From Orrella sp037026685 (GTDB taxonomy: Bacteria; Pseudomonadota; Gammaproteobacteria; Burkholderiales; Burkholderiaceae_B): DNA of 64,000 nt. The translations under genes were made by a program, and so were the position numbers. The DNA is taken from the NCBI RefSeq assembly GCF_037026685.1, contig NZ_JBANET010000023.1:7061-71060 (forward strand), written 5' to 3'. How positions within the stretch are numbered: position 1 is the first letter of the stretch; every line of letters starts with the position of its first letter. Positions 1 to 8,419 of this stretch are shown here, piece after piece. The notes under the pieces were generated by a model. That model had not been told where the DNA came from. It saw nothing but the letters and a program-made list of their open reading frames with translations, and made no database searches.

Positions 1-3000
1 CAGGCTCAGCCGCTGCGTGGCGGCCAGCTCTATCTGGCCGGCCGGCGCGCGCAGCGTGCCGTCCTGCTCGATCACGGGCGCTTGCAGGCGCAGGCTGCCG
101 CCGGCCGACAGCGGCATGGCCGCCGGCGCGCCGTCCAGCTGCTCGATGCGTATCGCATCGGCCGCACGTATCGTGGGCCGGGCCAGCGTCATCGGATAGA
201 CCTGGCCGGCGCGCACCAGCAGTTCGCCGTCCACCGCCAAGCCGGCGGCAAGCCGCACGTCGTCGGCCTGCAACAGCGTCCGCGCGAAACCGGAGATGCG
301 CCCGTCGCCGCCGATGCGTGCAGCCGTGCCCAGCCCGTTCGAACCGAGCTGGATCACCGCAGCCTGCAGCGACAGCTGTCCCGCCAGGCCGGCTTGCGCG
401 CCAGCCAGCTCGGCCTGCTGACCCGGCTCCAGCCCTGAAGCCAAGGCAATGTACGGCGCGCGCAGCATGACCGTGCCGTCCCCGGCGGACGTAATGGGCC
501 CCTCCAATGAAATCGACCGGCCCAGTGCCAGCACGATGGGATCGATCTGTATCGGCACGGTGGGGGCGCCCTGCAGCGCCAGGTCGGCCATGCCGCCTTG
601 CCCGAACGCCGAGGCACGCACCACCAGGCTCGCGTCGCGCGGCGGCGTGAATACATCGCGCATGACATCCGAGCCGAAGTGATAGTCGCGGAACAGATCC
701 AGCACGGTGTCGCTGATGCCGTAGTCGGCGGGGTTCAGCGGCTTGGACGCGGCTGGTGCGGGGCGGCTGTCCGAAAGAAAGAACCCGGCTGTTCCCTGAC
801 TGGCCGCGTGAGCGACGACCAGGTCGACGAATTCACGCGACAGTATGATGGGCGTTCCCCACCCGACCAGCAGATTGATGTCCCAGCCCACCGCTTTGTA
901 GGGATCGTCAAATGCCCAGGTGCATTTGGACCAATCGCCCACGCCGCTGCAGTCCGGATCCAGCTGCTTGAGCAGATCCAGGATTTGGTTGGCCGGGTTC
1001 GCGCCACCGCCCGACGGCGCGGGCGCAGCGTATCCAATTGCCAAGGCACCGCCCACGGCGCCCGGCCCGCCCGCCTCGGCGCGCAGGCGGCTCTCGACGA
1101 TGCCCAGGCCTCGGATCTCGATGCGGCCGCCATCGCTATCGACCCGCACCGCCTGCAGCCGGCCCTGCCTGCCGAATCCTCCGCCGGCCGGCACGTCGAT
1201 CCAGCCGCTGGCGCCCGAGACGTCCACCAGCGCACCCTGCGCCAGGTTCAGGCTTTCGGCCTGCAGCGTGACCTGGCCACCGGCCAGCACGCTGCCCTGG
1301 CGGCCGCGCGCGCCGTCGAGCTCGATGACGGGCACGCCGCGCGCCAGCAGTTCGGCGCCGGGATGCAGCGTCAGGGACTGGACGTCGATCTCGATGCGGC
1401 CGGCGGGGGCCTGCAGCGTGCCATGCACGTTCACCTGGCCCTGCATTCCCGCCGTACCGTCCCCGCTCACACGCAGCGTGCCGCCCAGGTCCGTGGCCAG
1501 TATCGCGCCCGTCTCGATGCGCACGTCCTGGCCGTACAGCCACAGGCCGCCGGGCTCGCGCGCCAGCCGCTCATGGGCCGGCGCCGGACCGATGCGGCCC
1601 GGCGGCGGCAGCGGCGCGCCGGCGGGCGCGTCCGCATAGTCCTGCGGCAGCAGATTGACCACGTGCACATCCTGCCGCGCCGTGACGTTCTGCGGCACGG
1701 TGATGCGATGGCCGCGCGTGTCCACCACCAGCGAGCGGAAACCGCGGTCCGCGTACAGGGTGGCGGGCAGGTGCAGCACGTCGCCGGCGTCCTGCGCCAA
1801 GGTGCCGCCGATCTGCACATCGGCAGCCGCGACCAGGTCCAGTTCGCCGCCCGAGCCGGCCGCATAGGCGCGCAAGTCCAGGTTCTCCAGCCCGCTGTCC
1901 AGGCGCAGCCCGCCCAGCCGGATGCTGCCCGCGTCGCCCGCCCGCAGCGCGGTGCGCGCCCCGTCGCGGTATACCTGCCCCCCGCCCGAGACGTCGATGA
2001 GCGCGCCTTTCTCGATCCGCAGCAGGCCTTGGGGCAGGTTCCTGTTGATGGACACGCTGCCGCCGTGGATGGCCGGCGCCCGCGGCGCCGAACCCTCCTG
2101 ATGAACGCCGAGCCACTGGCCGGCCACGTCCAGGCGGCCCGTGGCGGCCAAGGTCAGCGGCTTGCCGCTTTCCAGGATGATGGACCCGCCCGGCGCGCGC
2201 ACCGTGCCGGCCACTTCGATGGCCGGCTCGCTGCCTTCCACGCGCCCCAGCGTCAACGACGCGCCGGGCGAAAGCTCCACCCAGGCGCCGGCCTCGATCG
2301 CCGAATCGTCGGTCACCCACAAATTGATCTCGCCCAGGCCGGAGGCGCTGAGCACCTCGTCGGACAGCCACGTTTGCTTGAGCCGCCCGTCGCTGGGCTG
2401 GCCCGTCTCCGACGCGCTCAGGTAGCGGAACCAGTCCGGCAGTTCCGGCGAATCGACGGCAAAATCCCCGGGCAGCAGCCTGGGCGCCGAGCCGATGAAC
2501 AGACGCCCCAGCGACCAGGTGGTGTCCGCCACCGAGCTCGCGCCCACGGTCAGCCGCCCGCCCACGTGCGGCGCTTGCTGCGCAGCCTGCCGCTCGCCGG
2601 CCGATACCCCGCCCCATACGTCGCCTTCGAGCACGATGTTGCGGCCCGCCTTGATCTCGATCGCGCCCGCGCCGCGTCCCTCGGCATAGCCGCGCTCGTA
2701 GCGGCGCCTGCCCAGCAGCGGCGAATACCAGGCCTCGGTCACGCCCCAGCGCGCGGACTCGCGCACGTACTGGCCCGCAACGCCCACGTAGATCTCGTTC
2801 TCGGGCGCCGAGCCGATGTTATAGATGCGTCCGCTGGCCGCGCGCAGCATGGTGCTCCGGTCATAGCCGCCGGTATAGCGCACCGAGCCGCCCGATACGT
2901 CCATGAAGGCGCCTGGGCGCGTGATCACGTCGCCGTTCTTGGAGACCAGGGTGATGGTGCCGCCTTGCGTGGACAGCTCCTGCAGGTCGGTCTTGCCCAC

Positions 3001-4998
3001 GCCCACCCAGCCTGTCATGTCGCCCAGGCGCGTGCCCACCCACGCACCCGGCACGATCTCGCCGTCCTCGCCCGTGACCCATTGCACGCCGCTCATCGGG
3101 CCGCCGGCGAACACGCCCGCCTTGCGCCGGTCGATCACCAACTTCTGGCCGCGCAGCCAGCCGTTGCGGTTCAGCGGCGAGTCGCGCAGCTCGTTGATGC
3201 GGAACTCGGCCTGCACGAAGTTGCGCTCGGTCGGCACCAGCACGTCCTGCAGGCCGCCCACGCCCAGGAAGGCGCCGCTGTCCAGGTAGATGCGGTTGCC
3301 GTCGGGCTCGGCAAGCACGAAGGCAGCCCGGTAGTCCTGCTGTATTTCGAGGGGCAGGCTGGCCGAGCGCACGTCGATGTCGCCGGCCGGCGCCCACACG
3401 CTGGCATCGCGCTGCACGTTCACGATCTTGCCGTACAGCGACACGCGGCCCGGATCGTAGCGCGTGGCCAGCGCCGCCAGCTCGATCTCGCCGGTGTCGT
3501 CCGGATCGGGCAGGATGCGCGCCACGCTGCCGGGCGCCAGCGTCAGCATGCCGGCGTCCCAGCCGAGCATTTCCTGCACGCCCTGGCCTTCGGAGTAGGC
3601 GTAAAAGCCCTGCCCCCAGGCCCGCAGCGTGATGGAGCCGTTGCGGTTGTTCAGCGCCGTCGTGCTCAGCAGCACGCCGCGCTGGTTGACATCCATGGAC
3701 TGCAGCGTGATGTTGCCGCGTTCGGCCGTGACCACGCCGTCGTTGACGACCGCGTAGCCCACCTGTGCGGCGCGCTCGCGCATGGCCGGCAGGATCTCGT
3801 CCTGCATCTTCTGCTTGAAACTGATGTTGCCGTCGCGGGCGAACGCGTCGTTGAAGTGGTTGTAGGTGAACGCGCGCGGCGCGGGCGCGGCCACGGCCAC
3901 GTCCAGCCCGCGCACCGCATGCAGCTCGCCGTCGTTGGGCGATTTCAGGTAGACATTCTCGCCGGCGGCCAGGATCACCTGCCCGTCGGGCGCGGAAATC
4001 GTCCCCGCGTTGCTCACCTTCGGACCGAACAGCATGATCTTGCCCGCGCCGTGCGCCTGCAGCCGCGCGCCGGCCTGCACCGTGACGTCGCCCGGCACGG
4101 GACCGGGATCGTGCGGCTCGCCCACGAAGAAGTTCAGGGAGTCGGGAAACTCGCCCAGCTGCGGGATGATGACGTCGTTGCCGGCGCCTCCATCGATCCG
4201 CGCCGGATTGTTGATGCCGCGCAGGAACTGCTCGTCGGTCAGCTTGAGCGAGGCCGCCAGCAGGTTGCGGGTATTGACCTGGCTCGACCCATGGAAGATC
4301 ACGCCGTTGCGGTTGATCACGTAGACCGAGCCCTCGGCCTGGATCTGCCCGGCGATGCGGCTGGGCCGCCCGCTGGGGTCGTTGACGCGGTTCAGCACCG
4401 ACCACGTGTTGCCGTCCTTGGCATCGTTGCCCGCGCTTTGGTCAAAGCGCACCGTGGTGTCGCGGCTGACGTTGAAGGTCTTCCAGTTCAGGATGGCCTT
4501 CTGGCCGGTCTGCTCGATGGTCACTTCGGTGTGCTGGCCGTGCCTGCGCTGCGTCGGCGCCTTGGCATTGAGCCAGCCCGCATCGGCATCGGCCTGCAAG
4601 CCCCCTTCGGCCAGGCCGTCCGGGATGTCCGAGGGTGCGGCCAGCGCCTGCTCGCGCGCGGCCGCCTGCTCGGCCTGGCGGGCGGCGATCGTCGCGGCCG
4701 CGCGGTTGACGCTATCCATCGCGCGCTGCAGGTTGGCGCGCTCCATCTGCTGCCCGCGCGACAGCGCGTGCGGCCGCGCCTGCATCGCCCCGGGCTGGCG
4801 CGCAAGCTGGCTCTTGCCCCCCGGGACGGCGAACCACGCCCCGCCCGCCCGGGAAGCCGCCTGGGCGTCGGCGCCCAGGCCCGCCCCCGCAGCCGCCAGG
4901 GCGATTGCCAATGCCTGTGCCGCCGGCGCCAGCGCAAAACGCCCCGCCTTGCGGCGCAATCCCGTCTTCGATCTCCGTCCCTGCATGCCCATGGCCAT
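1..4998 (-). CDS. Large two-partner-secretion exoprotein (filamentous haemagglutinin family, PdtA-like), C-terminus outside window
   Basis: 1666 codons are open from the ATG at 4998 to the left edge, with no stop, so the 3' end is missing. An Arg/Lys-rich N-terminus and an Ala-rich hydrophobic stretch ending near residue 45 look like an extended Sec signal. Residues about 115-260 resemble the TPS (haemagglutination activity) domain, with an INRNGVIFHGSSQVN motif near residue 226. After that come many short beta-helix-like repeats rich in G, D, V and A. Two cysteines, C1350 and C1359, interrupt this otherwise almost Cys-free protein. The start is supported by AAGGGAAAG just upstream; two more in-frame ATGs follow at 4992 and 4986. 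In this family a dedicated TpsB pore exports the protein to the cell surface; no tpsB gene is visible here. It lies directly downstream of a FecR/sigma/STN cassette, as PdtA does in the Pseudomonas PUMA3 system. It is not FhaB, and assignment to another named Fha paralogue is not possible from this part. Confidence 0.85.
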   Translation of the reverse strand, partial: MAMGMQGRRSKTGLRRKAGRFALAPAAQALAIALAAAGAGLGADAQAASRAGGAWFAVPGGKSQLARQPGAMQARPHALSRGQQMERANLQRAMDSVNRAAATIAARQAEQAAAREQALAAPSDIPDGLAEGGLQADADAGWLNAKAPTQRRHGQHTEVTIEQTGQKAILNWKTFNVSRDTTVRFDQSAGNDAKDGNTWSVLNRVNDPSGRPSRIAGQIQAEGSVYVINRNGVIFHGSSQVNTRNLLAASLKLTDEQFLRGINNPARIDGGAGNDVIIPQLGEFPDSLNFFVGEPHDPGPVPGDVTVQAGARLQAHGAGKIMLFGPKVSNAGTISAPDGQVILAAGENVYLKSPNDGELHAVRGLDVAVAAPAPRAFTYNHFNDAFARDGNISFKQKMQDEILPAMRERAAQVGYAVVNDGVVTAERGNITLQSMDVNQRGVLLSTTALNNRNGSITLRAWGQGFYAYSEGQGVQEMLGWDAGMLTLAPGSVARILPDPDDTGEIELAALATRYDPGRVSLYGKIVNVQRDASVWAPAGDIDVRSASLPLEIQQDYRAAFVLAEPDGNRIYLDSGAFLGVGGLQDVLVPTERNFVQAEFRINELRDSPLNRNGWLRGQKLVIDRRKAGVFAGGPMSGVQWVTGEDGEIVPGAWVGTRLGDMTGWVGVGKTDLQELSTQGGTITLVSKNGDVITRPGAFMDVSGGSVRYTGGYDRSTMLRAASGRIYNIGSAPENEIYVGVAGQYVRESARWGVTEAWYSPLLGRRRYERGYAEGRGAGAIEIKAGRNIVLEGDVWGGVSAGERQAAQQAPHVGGRLTVGASSVADTTWSLGRLFIGSAPRLLPGDFAVDSPELPDWFRYLSASETGQPSDGRLKQTWLSDEVLSASGLGEINLWVTDDSAIEAGAWVELSPGASLTLGRVEGSEPAIEVAGTVRAPGGSIILESGKPLTLAATGRLDVAGQWLGVHQEGSAPRAPAIHGGSVSINRNLPQGLLRIEKGALIDVSGGGQVYRDGARTALRAGDAGSIRLGGLRLDSGLENLDLRAYAAGSGGELDLVAAADVQIGGTLAQDAGDVLHLPATLYADRGFRSLVVDTRGHRITVPQNVTARQDVHVVNLLPQDYADAPAGAPLPPPGRIGPAPAHERLAREPGGLWLYGQDVRIETGAILATDLGGTLRVSGDGTAGMQGQVNVHGTLQAPAGRIEIDVQSLTLHPGAELLARGVPVIELDGARGRQGSVLAGGQVTLQAESLNLAQGALVDVSGASGWIDVPAGGGFGRQGRLQAVRVDSDGGRIEIRGLGIVESRLRAEAGGPGAVGGALAIGYAAPAPSGGGANPANQILDLLKQLDPDCSGVGDWSKCTWAFDDPYKAVGWDINLLVGWGTPIILSREFVDLVVAHAASQGTAGFFLSDSRPAPAASKPLNPADYGISDTVLDLFRDYHFGSDVMRDVFTPPRDASLVVRASAFGQGGMADLALQGAPTVPIQIDPIVLALGRSISLEGPITSAGDGTVMLRAPYIALASGLEPGQQAELAGAQAGLAGQLSLQAAVIQLGSNGLGTAARIGGDGRISGFARTLLQADDVRLAAGLAVDGELLVRAGQVYPMTLARPTIRAADAIRIEQLDGAPAAMPLSAGGSLRLQAPVIEQDGTLRAPAGQIELAATQRLSL

Positions 4999-5022
4999 CT
5001 TTCCCTTCGTCCAGTCCGTGCA

Positions 5023-5045
5023 GGGCTGCCTGGTCGCGGCAGCCC
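5023..5045 (-). promoter_or_regulatory. Perfect hairpin in the 5' leader of the exoprotein gene
   Basis: GGGCTGCC and GGCAGCCC form 8-bp perfect arms around a 7-nt loop, 24 nt upstream of the exoprotein ATG at 4998. No U-run follows, so it does not look like a terminator. It could affect translation or mRNA stability. Confidence 0.4.
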
Positions 5046-5188
5046 ATGTGTCAGGAGGACGCCAGCCCGGCCATCGGTCCGGTGCTGGCGCGCCCGCTTG
5101 GAGATAAACGTGCCAGCGCATCGGATCGCGCAATTTTTTCGTGTCGAGGCGGCTGCCGATGACGGCCGCCGGGCCGTGGCGCCGCGTA

Positions 5189-6184
5189 TCAGGCCAGGAT
5201 GAGCACCCCGCCCGGCAGGGAGCGCGCGCGCAGGTCGAACATGTATTGCAGTTGGGCGACAGCCCGGTCCAGGGCTGCGATCTCGAAGCTGCCCGTGACG
5301 GCCTGGCTGCGTGCCGCCGCGTTCATCAGCACGATCCGGCTGGTGCGATAGCGGTTGATCTCGTCGATGACCTGCGCCAGCGGGGCCTGGCGAAACACCA
5401 GCACGCCACGCTGCCAGGCGGAGACCATCTCGGGATCGATATCGACGGGGCTGCCCGCCGCCAGGTCGTCATAGACCATCTGCTGGTGCGCGTGCAGCAC
5501 GCGCGCGCCAGCCGGGTGGATGACCTGGGTGGCGCCGGCAATGCAGGTCACGCACACGCGGCCGTCCAGATGCCGTACTTCGAATTGCCCTGTCTGGGCC
5601 TGGCTGCGGCCCACGCCCGCCGTCACCGTAAAACGGTACCCGCCGGCCAGCTCGACCGCCGCCTCGCCGGCCAGCAGGTCCACGCCGACCACGCGCCCGT
5701 CGACGAGCGCCCGGCGCAGGCTGGTGCGGGTATTGAGCGTGACCTGCACCCCCGGGGAGACGGCCACCGCGCGCTGCTCGCCCGCGGCGGTGCGGTAATC
5801 CGCGCCCCATTCCGACGCGGCCGGCCACAGATCCAGGGGCGGGTGGACGAGCGCGACGGCCACGGCGCCGGCCGAGGCGGCCGCCAAGCCCAGGAAGGCG
5901 CGCCGCTGGCGCGTGCGCGCACGTTGCGCGCGCTCATAGGCCTGGATCATGCCGGGCTGCTCGCGCAGCAGCCTGCCCGCGGACGGCTTCAGGCTGTCCC
6001 AGCGGACCTTGACCTCCTTGTAGGCGGCCTGGTGCGCCGGGTGGGCCTGCACCCATTGCCGGAAGCCCTGCATGTCGGCATGGGAAACGTCCTCGGCGGT
6101 CAGCCGGCGCAGCCACTCCCACGCCTGCTGGCGCAGGGTATCGGACGAAGCCGGGCCGTTGCCCGGGGACTGCGAACTTTTCAT
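5189..6184 (-). CDS. FecR-like anti-sigma regulator with C-terminal STN-like domain
   Basis: 331 aa. The N-terminal 80 residues (AWEWLRRL, RQWVQAHPAHQAAY) match the DUF4880 sigma-binding region of FecR proteins. A single hydrophobic segment at about residues 88-108 is preceded by twin arginines (RRAFLGLAAASAG), as in FecR proteins that are inserted by Tat. The periplasmic FecR domain follows (RTAAGEQRAVAVSPG, then a SLRRALVDGR region). The last 80 residues resemble an STN fold (APLAQVIDEINRY, AVAQLQYMFDL). In these systems the periplasmic part senses the STN partner and the cytoplasmic part holds or activates the sigma factor. The gene sits 82 bp downstream of the ECF sigma gene. The start is uncertain: a GTG at 6247 in the same frame would shorten the gap to 19 bp, and neither start has a clear ribosome site. 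Confidence 0.85.
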   Translation of the reverse strand: MKSSQSPGNGPASSDTLRQQAWEWLRRLTAEDVSHADMQGFRQWVQAHPAHQAAYKEVKVRWDSLKPSAGRLLREQPGMIQAYERAQRARTRQRRAFLGLAAASAGAVAVALVHPPLDLWPAASEWGADYRTAAGEQRAVAVSPGVQVTLNTRTSLRRALVDGRVVGVDLLAGEAAVELAGGYRFTVTAGVGRSQAQTGQFEVRHLDGRVCVTCIAGATQVIHPAGARVLHAHQQMVYDDLAAGSPVDIDPEMVSAWQRGVLVFRQAPLAQVIDEINRYRTSRIVLMNAAARSQAVTGSFEIAALDRAVAQLQYMFDLRARSLPGGVLILA

Positions 6185-6266
6185 CGTGAAATGCCGGCCC
6201 GTGCAAAATCGGAGCGAGTCATACTGGTTAAACGTGCGGGCGCGCACGAATGCGCAATTTTATGGG

Positions 6267-6842
6267 TCATGCACCGGCATCCGCGCCCGCGCCGCCGGCG
6301 GACCGGGGCTTGGCCATGCCTTCGCCATCGGCCAGCCGTGCCTCGTAGAACGCATCCAGGCGTTCGTGGGCGCGCTGCAGTTCGTAATCGACCGTGCGCC
6401 GGGAAACGCCCAGCCGGTCGGCCACCGCCTGGCGCGTCATGTCCTGCCAGTGCACCATGACCACGATGACGCGGCGGCGCTCGGGCATGGCGGCCAGCAG
6501 CTCGGTGACGGCCTCCAGATCCCTGCGCCCCTGCGCCTGCCGGGCCGGATCGGGCGCGGCATCGGCCATGGCTTCCAGCAGGGCGTCGACCTCCTCGCCG
6601 GAGACGGTGCGATTCTGCACCCGCTGCATGTCCACCGCGATGTTGGTCGCCACGCGCATCAGGTACGCCGCCGGGCTGCCCGGCGACAAGGAGCCGTCCT
6701 TGTCCTGCAGGCGCAGCCAGGTATCGTGCAGCGCATCGCTGGCCAGGTCGGCATTGCCCAGCTTGCGGGTCAGCCGCAGCTTCAGGCTGGCGTAGCGCTG
6801 CGTCAGGTAGTCCAGCAGCGTCGGCGGTCCGTTGCCGGTCAT
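6267..6842 (-). CDS. ECF-family RNA polymerase sigma factor (FecI/VreI-like)
   Basis: 191 aa, normal length for an ECF sigma factor. Region 2 is visible at residues about 10-80 (DYLTQRYASLK, ALHDTWLRLQ, AYLMRVATNIAVD). Region 4 lies at residues about 120-175 (LLAAMPERRRVIVVM, TRQAVADRLGVSRRTVDYEL), a helix-turn-helix of the iron-starvation sigma subgroup. The ATG overlaps the TGA of the upstream STN-domain gene (ATGA), so the two are translationally coupled. The anti-sigma gene follows. By analogy with VreI/FecI, it would be released by a surface or periplasmic signal and transcribe the adjacent exoprotein gene. The inducing signal cannot be read from sequence. Confidence 0.92.
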   Translation of the reverse strand: MTGNGPPTLLDYLTQRYASLKLRLTRKLGNADLASDALHDTWLRLQDKDGSLSPGSPAAYLMRVATNIAVDMQRVQNRTVSGEEVDALLEAMADAAPDPARQAQGRRDLEAVTELLAAMPERRRVIVVMVHWQDMTRQAVADRLGVSRRTVDYELQRAHERLDAFYEARLADGEGMAKPRSAGGAGADAGA

Positions 6843-7549
6843 GGCGTGCTCCCCGCGCCGGCCGCGCAAGGCGGCCTGGCGCCCGGCGCCACGGGCAGCA
6901 GCATCATGGTGTAGGGCACATCCACGGACGAGGCGGGAGGCGGGCCGGCCCGCACCTGCCGCAAGACGGCCACCAGCACGGCGTCGCGCGCCGGGTCCCC
7001 GGTGGATTCGATCAGATCGGTCCGATGCAGCTGTCCGCCGGCGTCGACCTGGACACGAAACAGTGCCCGGTAATCCCCGGGTACGGTCCGGGCATGGCTG
7101 CACAAGGCGCGCAACACGCGGGCCTGGAGCAGCGCCGGATAGCCGTCCAGGCTTTCGCCGGCCAGCGGGTTGGCCCCGGCCGGGCCAGGCGGGCGTATCG
7201 CCGCCGGACGCGTAAGCCGGAAGACCTCGCCATACGGGGACACCGATTTTTCGGCGATCAGCCCGGTGCCTTGCAGCAGGCGTTGCAAGGCTGCCTCGGC
7301 CGAATAGCGCCCATGCACCGCCGTGGAAAACAGCCCCTCGACCAGGGCGCTGGGCGCCAGCGCCGGCTGGCGCGCGATGGCGCCGTACTGGGACAGGGCC
7401 TGGCCCAGCGGCTGGGCGGGAATGTCGAAATCGAGCAGCGGGCCGGCGCATGCACGGGCGCCGGCCGCCACGCCGGCACACATCGCCAGTGCCAACATCC
7501 AGGCCGCCCTGCCGCCGGAGGGACCGGGCCGGTTCAGCCGGCGCGCCAT
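6839..7549 (-). CDS. Periplasmic STN / TonB-C domain signalling protein (VreA-like)
   Basis: 236 aa from the ATG at 7549; an in-frame GTG at 7594 is less likely because it precedes the signal sequence. Residues 1-35 form a signal peptide (WMLALAMCAGVAAGARA). The STN domain occupies about residues 38-95 (DFDIPAQPLGQALSQYG, AALQRLLQGTGL). The C-terminal third has the TonB-C pattern of paired beta strands and helix (YRALFRVQVDAGGQL, RDAVLVAVLRQV). There is no plug or beta-barrel, so it is not a TonB-dependent receptor. This short architecture is that of VreA of the Pseudomonas PUMA3 surface-signalling system. It heads the sigma/anti-sigma operon, and its stop overlaps the sigma start. It presumably passes a signal to the FecR-like protein; the ligand is unknown. 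Confidence 0.8.
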   Translation of the reverse strand: MARRLNRPGPSGGRAAWMLALAMCAGVAAGARACAGPLLDFDIPAQPLGQALSQYGAIARQPALAPSALVEGLFSTAVHGRYSAEAALQRLLQGTGLIAEKSVSPYGEVFRLTRPAAIRPPGPAGANPLAGESLDGYPALLQARVLRALCSHARTVPGDYRALFRVQVDAGGQLHRTDLIESTGDPARDAVLVAVLRQVRAGPPPASSVDVPYTMMLLPVAPGARPPCAAGAGSTP

Positions 7550-7910
7550 CGACCGGGCCCTGTACGGGGCCGCCCGGCATCGCCCGCCGCCCACCTGCCG
7601 CCGTGGTCCAGGACATTTATGGCACGAAGGGTCGGCGGAACGGGACGGGTGGAACGCGGCACGGAGCTGGCACCAAAACGGGAGTCCGTATGATGCCGCC
7701 GCGACGTGACTGTCAAGTTACACTGCGGTGACCGCACTTGACATCATCCGTCCCCGAGCACAGACTCTGCCTATAAAGTCCCCCGCTGCGGGGACGGCGG
7801 CGCCCGAACAACGACACATCGCGCCGCCGCGACCAACAAGAAAACCCCGCGCCGCCGGGCCCATCCTGCCGGCGCCTCACAGCAACTCGACCCAGCGAGG
7901 AGACAAGAAC
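7550..7910. promoter_or_regulatory. 361-bp divergent region between the signalling operon and a small membrane protein gene
   Basis: No convincing gene was seen. It holds two back-to-back TTGACA hexamers forming an inverted repeat, TGTCAAG (7711-7717) and CTTGACA (7737-7743). The minus-strand copy points to the STN-sigma-anti-sigma operon and the plus-strand copy to the gene at 7911. The matching -10 elements are weak (plus-strand TATAAA at 7772-7777 is 28 bp away), so activator help or an ECF promoter is possible. Confidence 0.4.
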
Positions 7911-8132
7911 ATGGGAACAACCGAGGCAAGCCGCTATCCGCTGCGCGCGTCGCGACGCGGCATCGACGGCTTGGGATTCGCGATTTTTGGCATACCGGTC
8001 CTGCTGGTGTGCCTGGGCCTGGCGGCCGTATTCCTGGAGCCCTTCTGGATGGCCGGCGTCACGATACTCTCGCTCTGGATCGCCGCCATCGCCTGTATCC
8101 TGATCGTGCAGAAGCTGCGCCGCGCCCGCTAG
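7911..8132 (+). CDS. Small two-TM hypothetical membrane protein
   Basis: 73 aa. After a basic N-terminus (ASRYPLRASRRG) come two hydrophobic helices at about residues 20-43 and 46-66, and a basic tail (KLRRAR). This predicts a small inner-membrane protein with both ends in the cytoplasm. I do not recognise a family. The ATG at 7911 is chosen over upstream in-frame codons because GAGGAGA lies 7-8 nt before it and the residues upstream look non-coding. A strong hairpin terminator follows at 8204, so it appears to be a single-gene unit. Confidence 0.65.
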   Translation: MGTTEASRYPLRASRRGIDGLGFAIFGIPVLLVCLGLAAVFLEPFWMAGVTILSLWIAAIACILIVQKLRRAR

Positions 8133-8203
8133 GGGCGGCGCTCCGATAGCGCCCTGCCCGCCGCCGGCGGCGGCCAGGGCGGCGGCCAGGGCTGCGCACC
8201 CCT

Positions 8204-8233
8204 GGCCGGTCCTGCGGACCGGCCGGTCTTTTT
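8204..8233 (+). terminator. Intrinsic terminator of the small membrane protein gene
   Basis: GGCCGGTCC, loop TGC, GGACCGGCC form a 9-bp perfect stem, followed after GGTC by five T residues. Confidence 0.75.
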
Positions 8234-8267
8234 GCCGCGCCCGGCCGGCGCAGGCTCGCCTGGCCGC

Positions 8268-8339
8268 CCCACGCCCACGCCCACGCCCACGCCCACGCCC
8301 ACGCCCACGCCCACGCCCACGCCCACGCCCACGCCCACG
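8268..8339. repeat. Tandem hexanucleotide repeat, 12 copies of CCCACG
   Basis: Twelve uninterrupted copies of CCCACG (72 bp), then a partial CCC. It lies in the 324-bp gap between the terminator at 8204 and the taxis receptor gene at 8457. Read as protein it gives only Pro-Thr or Val-Gly dipeptide runs, so it is treated as non-coding. Arrays of this kind change copy number by slipped-strand mispairing. The repeat ends 117 bp before the receptor start codon, so changes would alter promoter spacing rather than reading frame. Confidence 0.95.
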
Positions 8340-8419
8340 CCCGGCGCGCGGCGGAACGCGGATATACCCCCCGTTTTTCCCTCCTGTTCGGCGGATTCGC
8401 CAGGCTTTGCCGCGTTTAG

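Noticed and set aside
598..5202. A plus-strand open frame of 1534 codons
   Set aside because: It is the antisense shadow of the TPS exoprotein gene. Its translation is a low-complexity Arg/Ala/His/Gln-rich string without family motifs, while the minus strand gives signal peptide, TPS domain and beta-helix repeats.
8268..8339. CRISPR array
   Set aside because: The units are 6 bp, contiguous and without spacers; there are no cas genes.
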